Notes: a model not told the origin generated them from the sequence alone. Shown: positions 44,929-54,499, numbered from the stretch's first letter. The stretch is 64,000 nucleotides of DNA from Thiosulfativibrio zosterae (GCF_011398155.1 NZ_AP021888.1:578001-642000), one strand, 5' to 3'. Program-made: numbers and translations.

Positions 44929-45046
44929 AACAAGATTAGATGTTAGACTCAATTGGGCTTTAAAGACATTCAAAAATATTGATAAAACGGATAAGTATTT
45001 TTGATATGAGGATATAAAAATGGAATTAAAAAAAGGAAGTTATATT

Positions 45047-45445
45047 TTAAAGTCCACCAAACGCATTTTGTAACCATTCCAACTTTTGTGATGGAAAATC
45101 GCCTAAAAAAGTCATCACATCAAATTGCATACTGTGGTTTAGGTATTGAGGATGTTGTTGTAAAAAGTGCTGGGCGCAGTGGGTTATACGCTGTTGTTTG
45201 GCGCTATTCACAAATTCTGCGGGGTGTCCAAATTGACTGTTTTGGCGCGCTTTCACTTCAATAAAGTGCAAGCGTTGATGCGCTTCAGAGAGTGCAATTA
45301 AATCTATTTCACAGCCTTTGGCGGTAAAATTTTGAGCAAGGATTTTAAGACCTTGCTCTTGAAGATAATGGGCGGCTAAAGTTTCTTGCTGAGCCCCTTT
45401 TTTGCTTGCAAGGGCTGTTTTTTTAAACGAGTTAAACCAATTCAA
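45047..45445 (-). CDS. yraN: UPF0102 protein YraN
   Basis: 132 residues, nuclease-like fold of unknown role. GAQQETLAAHYLQEQGLKILAQNF, GCEIDLIAL and FIEVKARQNSQFG carry the conserved E, D and E-x-K of a predicted endonuclease. Overlaps the upstream lpoA gene by four bases, the usual lpoA-yraN order in gammaproteobacteria. Confidence 0.94.
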   Translation of the reverse strand: MNWFNSFKKTALASKKGAQQETLAAHYLQEQGLKILAQNFTAKGCEIDLIALSEAHQRLHFIEVKARQNSQFGHPAEFVNSAKQQRITHCAQHFLQQHPQYLNHSMQFDVMTFLGDFPSQKLEWLQNAFGGL

Positions 45446-47157
45446 AAGCTAGCACTGGAGCGTTTATTGATGGGAATCACTTGAACGGGTGCATTTCCGA
45501 CTGGTTTTAATGCAGGATCTTGTTCTATAGGTTGTGCCGAGTTGAGCGCATTTTCTGGCATCGGGTTCACCAAGTCTTCGATATTGTAAACTGGTTTAGG
45601 TGCTGGCAAAGCGATAGGTTTTCCCTTGCTGTTGTAGGTTGCCCACACCAATTCTCTATCCACTCTTTGGGTATCTTCATCAAAATAAAGTCGTCCGGTT
45701 TTGCCGGTGTTCAAACACAAATCCGGGGCAAAGCTGTCTTGTTTGAGTAGGGTTTGCAAGCTGTCCCATCCAAAAGCCTCAAAAGGGGTTTGTACCCTAT
45801 TCTCGGAAGGGTTAGATGCGATAGCGACACTCATAGTGGGGAAGATAACTCCTTGTAAATCTTTCAGCGGAGGCGTATCACTAAAATGGGTTGGTGTTAA
45901 TTTTGAACTGGCATAGAGTGGCAAAGACAATTCAAAAAACTTCATTTGAGGTTTAAACACCGCCAAAGTTTGCGCATCAGACAATACCACCAGCGCATCT
46001 AAATCTTGACGAGGGCGTGGCGTGAATTCGAGTTTTTCTTGCAGTAACCAGTTGAGGTTATTCACCCGCGATTGGCTTTGGCTTTCATTAATCGCGTCCC
46101 CTAAGGCTTTACGCAAGTTAGGGCGTTTTTCAGCAAAGGTGTTTAAAGTGACTTGATGATTTTCGTCCAATAATAACCAGGCCTGCTGAATTTGTTCTGC
46201 CAATTTACTGTCACTGGCCGCATCGCTGGTCAGTAGGCTAATTGATTTGTGTCCGCGGTAGCTAAGCTGTTGCACAATTTGTAAGGCTTCTGTTGAGCTA
46301 CCAAACCCCATTTGTTTAAAAGGAGTGTTGTTGACGGTATTAAGCGCCCAAATTTGCTTAGCCTGAGTTGGGTCGATTTGATTGGACAACTCAGCAATCG
46401 CTTCCTTGGTTAAAGGCCCTAAAATGGTATCGGCCCCGTCTTGCAAGGCTTGTTTAGAAGTTTTGAGCACTTCATTGACATCAGAAGAGTCATAAAAAGC
46501 CAGGGTTAATTTTGGGGCTTGAGCAAATTGATATTTTAAAATGCCATTGCGAATTTGCTCTGAAATTTTGGCATAAGGGCCTTTGAAGGGCAAAAGCACC
46601 GCGACTTTATGCGGCAGTAAGACAGCCTTTTGATGCAGTTTGAGTTGTGGAATTAAGTGCTGTAAGAAAATACCCTCTGAATTAAAGTTGGCAAGGTCTT
46701 CATAGCCTGTATTGCGCCAAACTTTGGGGCGCTTTTGCACCTCTACAAAACTCAACCAGTCTAGCATGTCTGAGTTATGGGTTAAGAGCGCTTCCGCTTG
46801 AAGCGCTTGCAGGGTTTCTTGAGGAAGGTCTTTTAGCGTTTGATAAATTTGATATTCAATGGCTAATTGCTGAGATGCATCGACTTCTTGCCACAGGCTT
46901 TCAGACAGGTTGAGCCATCTTGCCCAATTATTGGCTTGTTGCGCATCACGAATGTCGGCTTGTAACATCGCTTGACGCGAGAGTTGGGTGGTGGGCGCTG
47001 GCGTTTCTTCGGTGGTGACGCGATTGGCGGTTGTGTCTTTTGGTGACTCAACACTGGGTGTGGAGCAGCCGTGCAACAAGCTCATCAGCACAAGCAAGAA
47101 AGGGGTAAACCAGATGAATTGGAATTTCAGTGTTGAAAACTGCAAACGAACATTCAT
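45442..47157 (-). CDS. lpoA: Penicillin-binding protein activator LpoA (LppC family)
   Basis: 571 residues, lipoprotein: lipobox LLHGC with C31. LpoA is the outer-membrane activator of PBP1A. The N-terminal part is TPR-like (about 50-170) and the C-terminal part a periplasmic-binding fold (about 190-510: VAVLLPFKGPYAKISEQIRNGIL, TILGPLTKEAIAELSNQI, ISLLTSDAASDSKLAEQIQQAW). Shorter than E. coli LpoA (678), as in many relatives. A palindrome copy encodes Q-Q-A-W-L-L-L at about 329. Divergent from rsmI, as in E. coli. Confidence 0.92.
   Translation of the reverse strand: MNVRLQFSTLKFQFIWFTPFLLVLMSLLHGCSTPSVESPKDTTANRVTTEETPAPTTQLSRQAMLQADIRDAQQANNWARWLNLSESLWQEVDASQQLAIEYQIYQTLKDLPQETLQALQAEALLTHNSDMLDWLSFVEVQKRPKVWRNTGYEDLANFNSEGIFLQHLIPQLKLHQKAVLLPHKVAVLLPFKGPYAKISEQIRNGILKYQFAQAPKLTLAFYDSSDVNEVLKTSKQALQDGADTILGPLTKEAIAELSNQIDPTQAKQIWALNTVNNTPFKQMGFGSSTEALQIVQQLSYRGHKSISLLTSDAASDSKLAEQIQQAWLLLDENHQVTLNTFAEKRPNLRKALGDAINESQSQSRVNNLNWLLQEKLEFTPRPRQDLDALVVLSDAQTLAVFKPQMKFFELSLPLYASSKLTPTHFSDTPPLKDLQGVIFPTMSVAIASNPSENRVQTPFEAFGWDSLQTLLKQDSFAPDLCLNTGKTGRLYFDEDTQRVDRELVWATYNSKGKPIALPAPKPVYNIEDLVNPMPENALNSAQPIEQDPALKPVGNAPVQVIPINKRSSASF
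46176..46187. repeat. Dispersed palindrome copy 11, one mismatch, coding
   Basis: ACCAGGCCTGCT in lpoA, 11 of 12 bases, read Q-A-W-L on the minus strand, flanked by ATAATA. Confidence 0.7.
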
Positions 47158-47238
47158 GAATAAATTAGCCTAAATCATTATGAGACATTATTATAGTCAA
47201 ATATTTAACTGAAACACCTATAAATCAAAGGCAAATGA

Positions 47239-48120
47239 ATGACCTTAACGCCACCGGACAACTCTATGCACGCAGAAAAATTTGGCCAACTCTTTGTGGT
47301 CGCAACGCCGATTGGCAATTTGCAAGACATCACGCAACGCGCTCTTCAGGTATTAGAAAGTGTGGATTGGATTGCCGCTGAAGATACCCGTCATTCCAAA
47401 AAGTTATGCCAGCATTTTGGCATTAATACCCGTTTGATCAGTTTGCATGATTTTAATGAGCAGGAACGCAGTCAGCAATTATTAGCTAAGTTGCAAGCCG
47501 GTGAATCGGGGGCTTTAATTTCGGATGCGGGTACGCCACTCATCAGTGACCCAGGGTATCATTTGGTGAGTTTGTTACGCGATTCTGGCGTGCGAGTCAC
47601 CCCCGTACCTGGGCCTTCTGCCATGATTACTGCTTTGTGTGCAGCGGGTATGCCGACCGATCGTTTTAGTTTTGAAGGCTTTTTGCCGGCTAAAGCGCCT
47701 AAGCGTTTGGCCGTTTTGCAAAGCCTGGTGCATGAACCCCGCACCTTAGTTTTTTATGAATCGACCCATCGATTAATGGATTCATTAGCCGCCATGGCAT
47801 CAGCGTTTGGTGAAGCGCGTTTGGTCACGGTGGCCAAAGAATTGACTAAACAATTTGAGCGTTTTGTCTCAGGGACTTTTGCCGAAGTGATTGTGCAATT
47901 TGAAGAAAATGTTGACTGGCAGCGCGGCGAGTTTGTGGTGATGGTCGCTGGCGATAGCAAAGATGCCGATGAAATCATTGAGTTTGATAACTTGGCAAAA
48001 ATTTGTTTAGCGCAAGGTTTGCCTGTGAAACAAATCTCCGAGATCGTGGCAGATTTTTATCAAATTAAAAAGAAAGTGGTTTATCAGCGTTTATTGGAAC
48101 TTAAGGAAACTGATGCATGA
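47239..48120 (+). CDS. rsmI: 16S rRNA 2'-O-ribose C1402 methyltransferase
   Basis: 293 residues, tetrapyrrole-methylase fold. VVATPIGNLQDITQRALQVLESVDWIAAEDTRHSKKL, SLHDFNEQER, ALISDAGTPLISDPGYHLV and VPGPSAMITALCAAG are the family hallmarks. Methylates the 2'-OH of C1402 in the ribosomal P site. Divergent from lpoA, as commonly found. It overlaps the ligase gene by four bases (ATGA). Confidence 0.96.
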   Translation: MTLTPPDNSMHAEKFGQLFVVATPIGNLQDITQRALQVLESVDWIAAEDTRHSKKLCQHFGINTRLISLHDFNEQERSQQLLAKLQAGESGALISDAGTPLISDPGYHLVSLLRDSGVRVTPVPGPSAMITALCAAGMPTDRFSFEGFLPAKAPKRLAVLQSLVHEPRTLVFYESTHRLMDSLAAMASAFGEARLVTVAKELTKQFERFVSGTFAEVIVQFEENVDWQRGEFVVMVAGDSKDADEIIEFDNLAKICLAQGLPVKQISEIVADFYQIKKKVVYQRLLELKETDA

Positions 48121-48941
48121 GAGCCTGGTGGCTATTAAGTTTAGTTTTATTGAGTGGCAATCTATGGGCAGACAAGCCAGAGGTGATGCTGCTTAAAACC
48201 TATGATGGCTCGCAGAACATTCAAGGATGGCTGATGAGTGAGAAACTCGATGGCGTGCGCGCACTTTGGGATGGACACAAATTAGTGACCCGCCAAGGCA
48301 ATGAGATTCATGCACCAGAAGAATTTTTGCAACGCTTGCCGCCGTTTGCTTTGGATGGTGAATTATGGACGCAGCGTGCCGACTTTGAAAATATTGTGTC
48401 GATCGTTCGTAAAAACCAGCCAGACAAAGGTTGGCAGCAAATTACTTATCAGATTTTTGAGGTGCCGAATCAGTCGGGCGGTTTATTGGCAAGGCTTCAA
48501 GTGTTGAAAGATTTTTTACAATTACACAATGCACCCAAGCTGCGAATCATTGAACAAATCCCTGTGCAAAGCCGCTCAGAGGTATTGCAGGCCTTGGCAG
48601 AAGTGACGTCAAAAGGCGGCGAAGGTTTGGTGGTGCGTGATGGGCGTCAGCCGTATCAAACTGGTCGCTTAAACAGTGTGCTGAAAGTAAAGGCTTATCA
48701 AGATGCGGAATGCAAAGTGGTACAAATTTTACCAGGCCTGGGTAAATTTGAGGGCAAAATGGGTGCAGTAGAGTGTGAAATGGCGGATGGAAAAGTCATC
48801 AAAATAGGGTCTGGATTTAGTGATGCACAAAGAAATCAACCACCAGAAGTGGACAGTTTTGTGACCTTTAAATTCTACGGACTGACAGAAAAAGGTAATC
48901 CAAGGTTTCCGGTTTTTTTAAGAGTTAGAAATGAGCCGTAA
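48117..48941 (+). CDS. ligE: Exported minimal ATP-dependent DNA ligase (LigE type)
   Basis: 274 residues. Signal peptide about 1-18 (WWLLSLVLLSGNLWA) means periplasmic export. Nucleotidyltransferase motifs: I with the adenylated lysine SEKLDGVR (K43), RQGNEIHAP, III FALDGELWTQ, IV EGLVVRDG, V NSVLKVKAYQD, and a short OB-fold (CKVVQILPGLGKFEGKMGAVECEM). No N-terminal DNA-binding domain. LigE enzymes occur in naturally competent proteobacteria and are thought to act on extracellular or incoming DNA. A palindrome copy encodes L-P-G-L-G. Confidence 0.92.
   Translation: MRAWWLLSLVLLSGNLWADKPEVMLLKTYDGSQNIQGWLMSEKLDGVRALWDGHKLVTRQGNEIHAPEEFLQRLPPFALDGELWTQRADFENIVSIVRKNQPDKGWQQITYQIFEVPNQSGGLLARLQVLKDFLQLHNAPKLRIIEQIPVQSRSEVLQALAEVTSKGGEGLVVRDGRQPYQTGRLNSVLKVKAYQDAECKVVQILPGLGKFEGKMGAVECEMADGKVIKIGSGFSDAQRNQPPEVDSFVTFKFYGLTEKGNPRFPVFLRVRNEP
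48731..48742. repeat. Dispersed palindrome copy 12, one mismatch, coding
   Basis: ACCAGGCCTGGG in ligE, 11 of 12 bases, read P-G-L-G, flanked by AAATTTT and TAAATTTG. Confidence 0.75.
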
Positions 48942-48949
48942 ATTGCAGA

Positions 48950-48982
48950 CATTAAAAAACCGCTCAAAGCGGTTTTTTAATG
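48950..48982. terminator. Bidirectional terminator between ligE and aminotransferase
   Basis: CATTAAAAAACCGCT (48950-48964) pairs perfectly with AGCGGTTTTTTAATG (48968-48982) around a three-base loop. Runs of A and T on the arms make it work in both directions between the convergent genes. Confidence 0.92.
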
Positions 48983-48999
48983 TTGGCAGGTTTTTACTT

Positions 49000-50181
49000 T
49001 TAAGCGTTCATGAAGGCTTCAATACGATTAAAGGCTTCAATTAAGTTTTCCATGCTGGTGGCAAAAGAAATTCGTAAATGGTCATCCGCACCAAAACCAG
49101 AGCCAGGAACCAAAGCGACCAATTGCTCTTCTAAAATGCGTTCTGCAAACTCAGCGTCTGTGGGGATGCCTTTGATTTTCATGGCCTCTTCAATATTGAA
49201 AAACGCATAAAAAGCCCCATCAGCAGGAATGCATTGAAAGCCCTTGATTTGGTTAATGCGCTCTACCACAAAGGTATGGCGTTTTTTAAACTCAGTTAAC
49301 ATCACTTGAATACAGTCTTGAGAACCATTCAAAGCTTCAGTGGCCGCCACCTGTGAAATAGAGCAGGGGTTGGAGGTGCTTTGTGATTGCACGGTACGCA
49401 TACCCGCAATAATATCTTTAGGCCCGCCGGCATAGCCAATACGCCAGCCTGTCATAGAGTAAGCCTTGGAAACACCATTTAGCACGATGGTGCGTTCATA
49501 AAATTCAGGGCACACTTCTAAAATGTTGGTAAATTTTAAATCGCCTAATTGGATGTGTTCATACATATCATCAGAGGCAATCAAAATGTCAGGGTGTTTT
49601 TTGAGGACTTCGCCTAAGGATTTTAATTCTTCAGGGGTATAAATCGCCCCAGTCGGGTTTGAGGGGCTGTTAATCACTACCATGCGTGTTTTTGCGGTAA
49701 TGGCATCACTGAGTTGTTGCGCAGTAATTTTAAAACCTTGTTCAATGCCCGCTTCAATAATCACCGGAACGCCACCGGCCAACAAAGCCATATCTGGGTA
49801 AGAAACCCAATAAGGCGCAGGAATAATAACTTCATCCCCATCGTTTAAAGCGGCTTGGCATAGGTTGTAAAAGCTTTGTTTGCCGCCTGAAGACACCAAT
49901 ATTTGATTCATTTCGTAATCAAGATGGTTGTCACGCTTAAACTTGGCGCGGATGGCTTCTTTGAGTTCGGGGATACCATCCACCGCGGTATAACGGGTTT
50001 GGCCAGTTTGAATGGCTTTGATACCTGCCGCTTTAATATGGTCTGGGGTATCAAAGTCAGGTTCGCCAGCACCAAGGCTGACCACATCCTTGCCTTGACG
50101 GCGCAGTTCGGCAGCTTTGGCCGTGATAACGAGGGTTAGAGAAGGCTGAACTCGATTGACGCGTTGCGATAGGCGGGACAT
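49000..50181 (-). CDS. aspC: Aspartate aminotransferase, class I (1b type)
   Basis: 393 residues. GAGEPDFDTPDHIKAAGIKAI, TRYTAVDGIPELKEAI, ILVSSGGKQSFYNL, INSPSNPTGAIY and VLNGVSKAYSMTGWRIGY with the PLP lysine in SKAYSM. Length and the RYTAVDG pattern fit subgroup 1b enzymes, which accept aspartate and sometimes prephenate. Its start is 149 bases from the divergent uvrB start. Sits after the ligE terminator. Confidence 0.93.
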   Translation of the reverse strand: MSRLSQRVNRVQPSLTLVITAKAAELRRQGKDVVSLGAGEPDFDTPDHIKAAGIKAIQTGQTRYTAVDGIPELKEAIRAKFKRDNHLDYEMNQILVSSGGKQSFYNLCQAALNDGDEVIIPAPYWVSYPDMALLAGGVPVIIEAGIEQGFKITAQQLSDAITAKTRMVVINSPSNPTGAIYTPEELKSLGEVLKKHPDILIASDDMYEHIQLGDLKFTNILEVCPEFYERTIVLNGVSKAYSMTGWRIGYAGGPKDIIAGMRTVQSQSTSNPCSISQVAATEALNGSQDCIQVMLTEFKKRHTFVVERINQIKGFQCIPADGAFYAFFNIEEAMKIKGIPTDAEFAERILEEQLVALVPGSGFGADDHLRISFATSMENLIEAFNRIEAFMNA

Positions 50182-50330
50182 AAACGATTTAACTCACTGA
50201 ATTTTGATAAAATATTGCACATTATTCTACTCTGTTTTCTGACTAAATAAAATTCACTTATTGCCTTAATTCTGAAATAAAGGGCAAGATAAATGACAGT
50301 TATTTGAAAAACCTTCAACAAAGATCAATC

Positions 50331-52370
50331 ATGACTAAAAAATTTCAATTAGTTTCACAGTATCAACCGGCTGGCGATCAGCCGACGGCCATCAAAGAAT
50401 TGGTCGATGGGCTAGAGTCTGGCGAGGCTTTTCAAACCCTGCTAGGGGTGACGGGTTCTGGGAAAACCTTTACCGTTGCCAATGTGATTCAACAGGTGCA
50501 AAGACCAACCATTATCATGGCCCACAATAAAACTTTGGCGGCGCAACTCTATGGCGAAATGAAAGGGTTTTTTCCGCACAACGCGGTGGAATATTTTGTG
50601 TCTTATTATGATTACTATCAGCCAGAAGCCTATGTGCCAGCATCTGACACCTATATCGCCAAAGACTCGTCAGTGAATGAGCAGATAGAACAGTTGCGTT
50701 TATCGGCGACCAAAGCCTTGCTGGAGCGTGAAGATGTCATTTTGATTGCCACGGTATCGGCCATTTATGGGTTGGGTGATCCTGATCAATATCTCAAAAT
50801 GATTTTGCAGATGCGTTTGGGGGATAAGGTTAAGCAGCGTGATTTATTAGCGCAACTCATCAATATGCAATATACCCGTAATGACATTGAATTATGGCGC
50901 GGCCACTTTAGAGTGCGTGGAGATGTGATCGATGTGTTTCCAGCAGAAGCTGAACAATATGCGGTGCGCATTGAATTATTTGATGACGAGGTGGAAAGCA
51001 TTGCGTGGTTTGACCCTTTAACTGGCGAAGTTCTCAGTCGTCCGACTCGGGTGACCATTTACCCCAAGTCGCATTATGTAACGCCACGCGAACAGATTTT
51101 AAAAACCATTGATCAAGTGAAAGTGGATTTAAAAATTCGTTTAGAAGAATTCCGCTCCAATTTTAAGCTGGTGGAGGCGCAGCGCTTAGAAGAACGCACC
51201 AAGCTCGATATTGAAATGATGTTAGAGCTGGGCTATTGCACCGGGATTGAAAACTATTCCCGATATTTATCAGGGCGCCCAGCGGGTTCGCCACCACCAA
51301 CCTTATTGGATTATTTACCTAAAAACGCCTTGATGGTAATCGATGAAAGCCATGTCACCATTCCGCAAATTGGTGGGATGTATAAAGGCGACCGTTCTCG
51401 TAAAGAAAACTTAGTCACCTATGGATTTAGATTGCCTTCGGCGATGGATAATCGACCGCTGAAATTTGATGAGTTTGAAGCCATTATGCCGCAAACCTTA
51501 TTTGTATCAGCCACCCCGGGCAATTATGAAGCTGAACAAAATGCCACGATTGTTGAACAGGTCGTCCGTCCTACCGGATTGTTAGACCCAGAAATTGAGG
51601 TGCGCCCAGCCTTAACGCAGGTGGATGACTTGTTGGGCGAGGTGCGTATTCGCGCCGATAAAAACGAACGGGTTTTGGTCACCACTTTGACCAAACGCAT
51701 GGCGGAAAATCTCACCGAATACCTTGAAGACCACAATGTACGGGTGCGTTATTTACATTCGGATATCGATACGGTTGAGCGTATTGAGATCATTCGAGAT
51801 TTGCGCTTGGGCGAGTTTGATGTGTTGGTGGGGATTAACTTGTTGCGAGAAGGGTTGGATATTCCCGAGGTTTCTTTGGTCGCCATTTTAGATGCGGATA
51901 AGGAAGGTTTTTTGCGCTCCGAGCGTTCGCTAATTCAAACCATTGGCCGAGCTGCTCGTAATGTGCAAGGAAAAGCCATTTTATATGCTGACAAAATCAC
52001 CAAGTCGATGGAGAAAGCCATCGGCGAAACCGAACGGCGCCGCGAAAAGCAAATAGCGCACAATTTAAACTTGGGTATTTCGCCACAAAGCCTCAATAAA
52101 AAGGTCACCGATATTCTCGAAAACTCGCCCTATGCGCCAAAACCAACCAGGCCTGGTCAAAATACTAAGGTGGCTGATTCAAAAGGGGATTATGAGGTTG
52201 CGCAAAAAGTGAAGAAAATGACGCCCGCGGAACTGCTGCGCGAAATCAAGCAAGCTGAGAAGCAAATGTACCAAGCGGCAAAAGATTTAGACTTTGAAAA
52301 GGCCGCCATGCTGCGTGACCAAGTAAAAACACTCAAATCAACTATGGTTGGTGTGGGTGATTTGGGTTAA
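50331..52370 (+). CDS. uvrB: UvrABC excinuclease subunit B
   Basis: 679 residues from the ATG at 50331 ([21 protein letters not shown]). A TTG at 50304 would add nine residues with no family support. UvrB verifies damage after UvrA and loads UvrC. Walker [14 protein letters not shown], the beta-hairpin region [33 protein letters not shown] spread over residues about 92-125, [37 protein letters not shown], and the C-terminal UVR domain ([25 protein letters not shown]). A palindrome copy encodes P-T-R-P-G-Q in the linker before the UVR domain. Confidence 0.97.
   Translation: MTKKFQLVSQYQPAGDQPTAIKELVDGLESGEAFQTLLGVTGSGKTFTVANVIQQVQRPTIIMAHNKTLAAQLYGEMKGFFPHNAVEYFVSYYDYYQPEAYVPASDTYIAKDSSVNEQIEQLRLSATKALLEREDVILIATVSAIYGLGDPDQYLKMILQMRLGDKVKQRDLLAQLINMQYTRNDIELWRGHFRVRGDVIDVFPAEAEQYAVRIELFDDEVESIAWFDPLTGEVLSRPTRVTIYPKSHYVTPREQILKTIDQVKVDLKIRLEEFRSNFKLVEAQRLEERTKLDIEMMLELGYCTGIENYSRYLSGRPAGSPPPTLLDYLPKNALMVIDESHVTIPQIGGMYKGDRSRKENLVTYGFRLPSAMDNRPLKFDEFEAIMPQTLFVSATPGNYEAEQNATIVEQVVRPTGLLDPEIEVRPALTQVDDLLGEVRIRADKNERVLVTTLTKRMAENLTEYLEDHNVRVRYLHSDIDTVERIEIIRDLRLGEFDVLVGINLLREGLDIPEVSLVAILDADKEGFLRSERSLIQTIGRAARNVQGKAILYADKITKSMEKAIGETERRREKQIAHNLNLGISPQSLNKKVTDILENSPYAPKPTRPGQNTKVADSKGDYEVAQKVKKMTPAELLREIKQAEKQMYQAAKDLDFEKAAMLRDQVKTLKSTMVGVGDLG
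52146..52157. repeat. Dispersed palindrome copy 13, perfect, coding
   Basis: ACCAGGCCTGGT in uvrB, read T-R-P-G, followed by CAAAATA. Confidence 0.9.
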
Positions 52371-52433
52371 AATAAGATAATTTTAAAATTTTTGGGCAAA
52401 GCCCATCTCTCAGTTGCAAGGCGTTTAATTAAT

Positions 52434-53336
52434 ATGACCCCCCTTAAAAGGATGCATAAACCGTTTGTAGTGCCCATGTTTTGCTTGGCAAGTCTATTTT
52501 CTACAGCACAGTTATTGGCGTCTGATAAGCCACTTCCAGTGAATGAAGACATCTCTACTAAGGCGGTTGAAGCGCCGAAAACCGGTGATTATCAAACCAG
52601 TTATGCAGAGGTTCTGAAATATATCAAGACCAATAATGACGCTAAGGCTTTAGATGTCTTAAGAGAAATGGCTAAAGATTATCCTGGTGATGTTCAAGTA
52701 CAAAATAACCTAGCGGTGTTATTAACGCGTCAAAAAAAATATGAGCAGGCTCAGAAAATTTTTGAAACCTTGCTGACCAACAATCCAGAATATGGCGTTG
52801 TGTTTAATAACTTAAACGAGCTTTATGCGTTTCAAGCGCAAAAAGCCTACAAGCAAGTGTTTGCCGATTCCCCTTTAGTGCGCCCTAAGGGTAATTTATT
52901 AACGCTCAATAAAACACCAGAAGCCATCGCAGAACTGGATCGTCTTAAAAGTGATCCGGCAAAGCGTAAATCTTTTGAGTTAATTGAAACTCAAGTACGC
53001 AAGGCTTTGGAAGACTGGCGAATCGCTTGGACTAAACAGCGTTATGAAGCTTACATCAATGCTTATGTGCCTGACTTTAAAGTGGAAGGGCTAGAAACCC
53101 ACGAACAATGGGCAAAACAACGCAAGTGGAGTGTATTAGGGCCTAGCAAAATCGAAGTTAAGCTTTCGGATATTGAATTGTTGATTGTGAATGATGACCT
53201 AGTCAGCGCTTCTTTTGTGCAAAACTATCAATCTAATCGTTACCAAGATAGCATCAAAAAAGTGTTGTATTTTAAACGCCTAGCCAGTGGCTGGAAGATC
53301 TCTCAAGAGATGACGGTTGAGGTTTTTCTTAAGTGA
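52434..53336 (+). CDS. Exported TPR protein with Cds6-like C-terminal domain
   Basis: 300 residues from the ATG at 52434; an ATG at 52452 is also possible, and neither has an ideal binding site. A signal peptide follows (FVVPMFCLASLFSTAQLLA). Residues about 50-135 hold TPR-like helices (KALDVLREMAKDYPGDVQVQNNLAVLLTRQKKYEQAQKIFETLL). The last 115 residues (VRKALEDWRIAWTKQRYEAYINAYVPDF, then strands to SQEMTVEVFLK) resemble the NTF2-like Cds6/SnoaL domain seen in L,D-transpeptidases. It overlaps the L,D-transpeptidase gene, suggesting a partnership in peptidoglycan work. Confidence 0.75.
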   Translation: MTPLKRMHKPFVVPMFCLASLFSTAQLLASDKPLPVNEDISTKAVEAPKTGDYQTSYAEVLKYIKTNNDAKALDVLREMAKDYPGDVQVQNNLAVLLTRQKKYEQAQKIFETLLTNNPEYGVVFNNLNELYAFQAQKAYKQVFADSPLVRPKGNLLTLNKTPEAIAELDRLKSDPAKRKSFELIETQVRKALEDWRIAWTKQRYEAYINAYVPDFKVEGLETHEQWAKQRKWSVLGPSKIEVKLSDIELLIVNDDLVSASFVQNYQSNRYQDSIKKVLYFKRLASGWKISQEMTVEVFLK

Positions 53337-54436
53337 AGAAAATTTCTAAAATAATTAAGGCGGCAACCTTATCTTTGCCTTTAACCCTCTCTGCGCCGAG
53401 TGTTCTGGCAGATGAGCGTCCGCAAGAAAAAAGTTTTTCTGAGGAGCAAGGTCTATTGGCGGCTTATACCGCTTTGCAGCAATTGGATTTGCCCAAGGCT
53501 TTGGATTTAACCCAGACCCTCATTGAAAACTATCCTAATTACAAAGCGGCACAAATATTAAAAGCCGATTTGTATGCCATTAGAGCCAATCAAACGGCAC
53601 TGATGATGCGCACGCAACGCAAGTACCAAAAAGAATTGTCGAGCTTTCAAGAAGAGGGGCGTTTGCGTTGGGTTTTTGAGCAAAATACCTTGGAAACGCA
53701 AGGTTTAAACTATGTGATGAAAACCGCTGAAAAAGGGTATTTGGTGATGGTAGATGCCAAGCTGCATCGCTTATATCTGTTTGAGCAAACTAAAGATGGT
53801 TTGGTTAAAAAAGAAGACTTTTATATCATGCTAGGACAGGCGGGTGTTGGTAAAGAGCGTGAAGGCGATAAGAAAACGCCTATCGGTATTTATCATATCG
53901 ATGGCTGGAAAGATGGCAAAACCTTACCTGACCTTTATGGTTCTGGCGCTTTAACCTTAAATTATCCGAATGCTTGGGACAAAGAGCAAGGTCGCACAGG
54001 CAGTGGTATTTGGGTGCATGGAACGCCTAAAAATACTTTGACGCGTGAACCCTTGGCAAGCCGCGGGTGTGTGGTGCTAACCAATCAATCGATTGAACGC
54101 TTGCGAGAAGCTTATCAATTAGGGGAGCAAACACCTGTATTGATTTTGTCTGGCGAAAGCACCGTTGAGCCTTTAGATTCAAAAAGTGTTTTAGCGGACA
54201 TTGAAAGCTATTTAAAACAAGACCCCATGCGCGCGCCTTTAAAAATGGAAACCTTGAGTGTGATGCAATATCCTGACCAGCCTAAGATGGTTTACTTGCG
54301 CTATCAAACCCAGCAAGGACAATGGCATGAGGAGTTTTGGCAACACCAAGAAAGCCGCTGGCAGGTTTTGTTGCAAGACCCAAAATCAAGTCAGTTGTTA
54401 GCGGGAAGCTCCTACAACCTACCCTCACAAGATTAA
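53333..54436 (+). CDS. L,D-transpeptidase (YkuD domain), exported
   Basis: 367 residues from a GTG at 53333 that overlaps the upstream stop (GTGA). Signal peptide about 1-26. A TPR-like helical part covers about 40-90. The YkuD domain (about 135-280) starts YLVMVDAKLHRLYLF and holds WVHGTPKNTLTREPLASRGCVVLTN with catalytic cysteine C246 and the HGT and SRGC motifs. It would form 3-3 crosslinks or attach proteins to peptidoglycan. The remaining C-terminus again looks Cds6/NTF2-like (MVYLRYQTQQGQWHEEFWQ). Confidence 0.9.
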   Translation: MKKISKIIKAATLSLPLTLSAPSVLADERPQEKSFSEEQGLLAAYTALQQLDLPKALDLTQTLIENYPNYKAAQILKADLYAIRANQTALMMRTQRKYQKELSSFQEEGRLRWVFEQNTLETQGLNYVMKTAEKGYLVMVDAKLHRLYLFEQTKDGLVKKEDFYIMLGQAGVGKEREGDKKTPIGIYHIDGWKDGKTLPDLYGSGALTLNYPNAWDKEQGRTGSGIWVHGTPKNTLTREPLASRGCVVLTNQSIERLREAYQLGEQTPVLILSGESTVEPLDSKSVLADIESYLKQDPMRAPLKMETLSVMQYPDQPKMVYLRYQTQQGQWHEEFWQHQESRWQVLLQDPKSSQLLAGSSYNLPSQD

Positions 54437-54465
54437 GATTCTTATTCAATCATCGATTAAATTTT

Positions 54466-54499
54466 AAAGCGTCCGTTTAATAAAACGGGCGCTTTTTTA
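54466..54499 (+). terminator. Terminator after the L,D-transpeptidase gene
   Basis: AAAGCGTCCGTTT (54466-54478) pairs with AAACGGGCGCTTT (54483-54495) with one G-T pair, then a T-run. It lies between convergent genes and its A/T arms allow bidirectional action. Confidence 0.85.
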
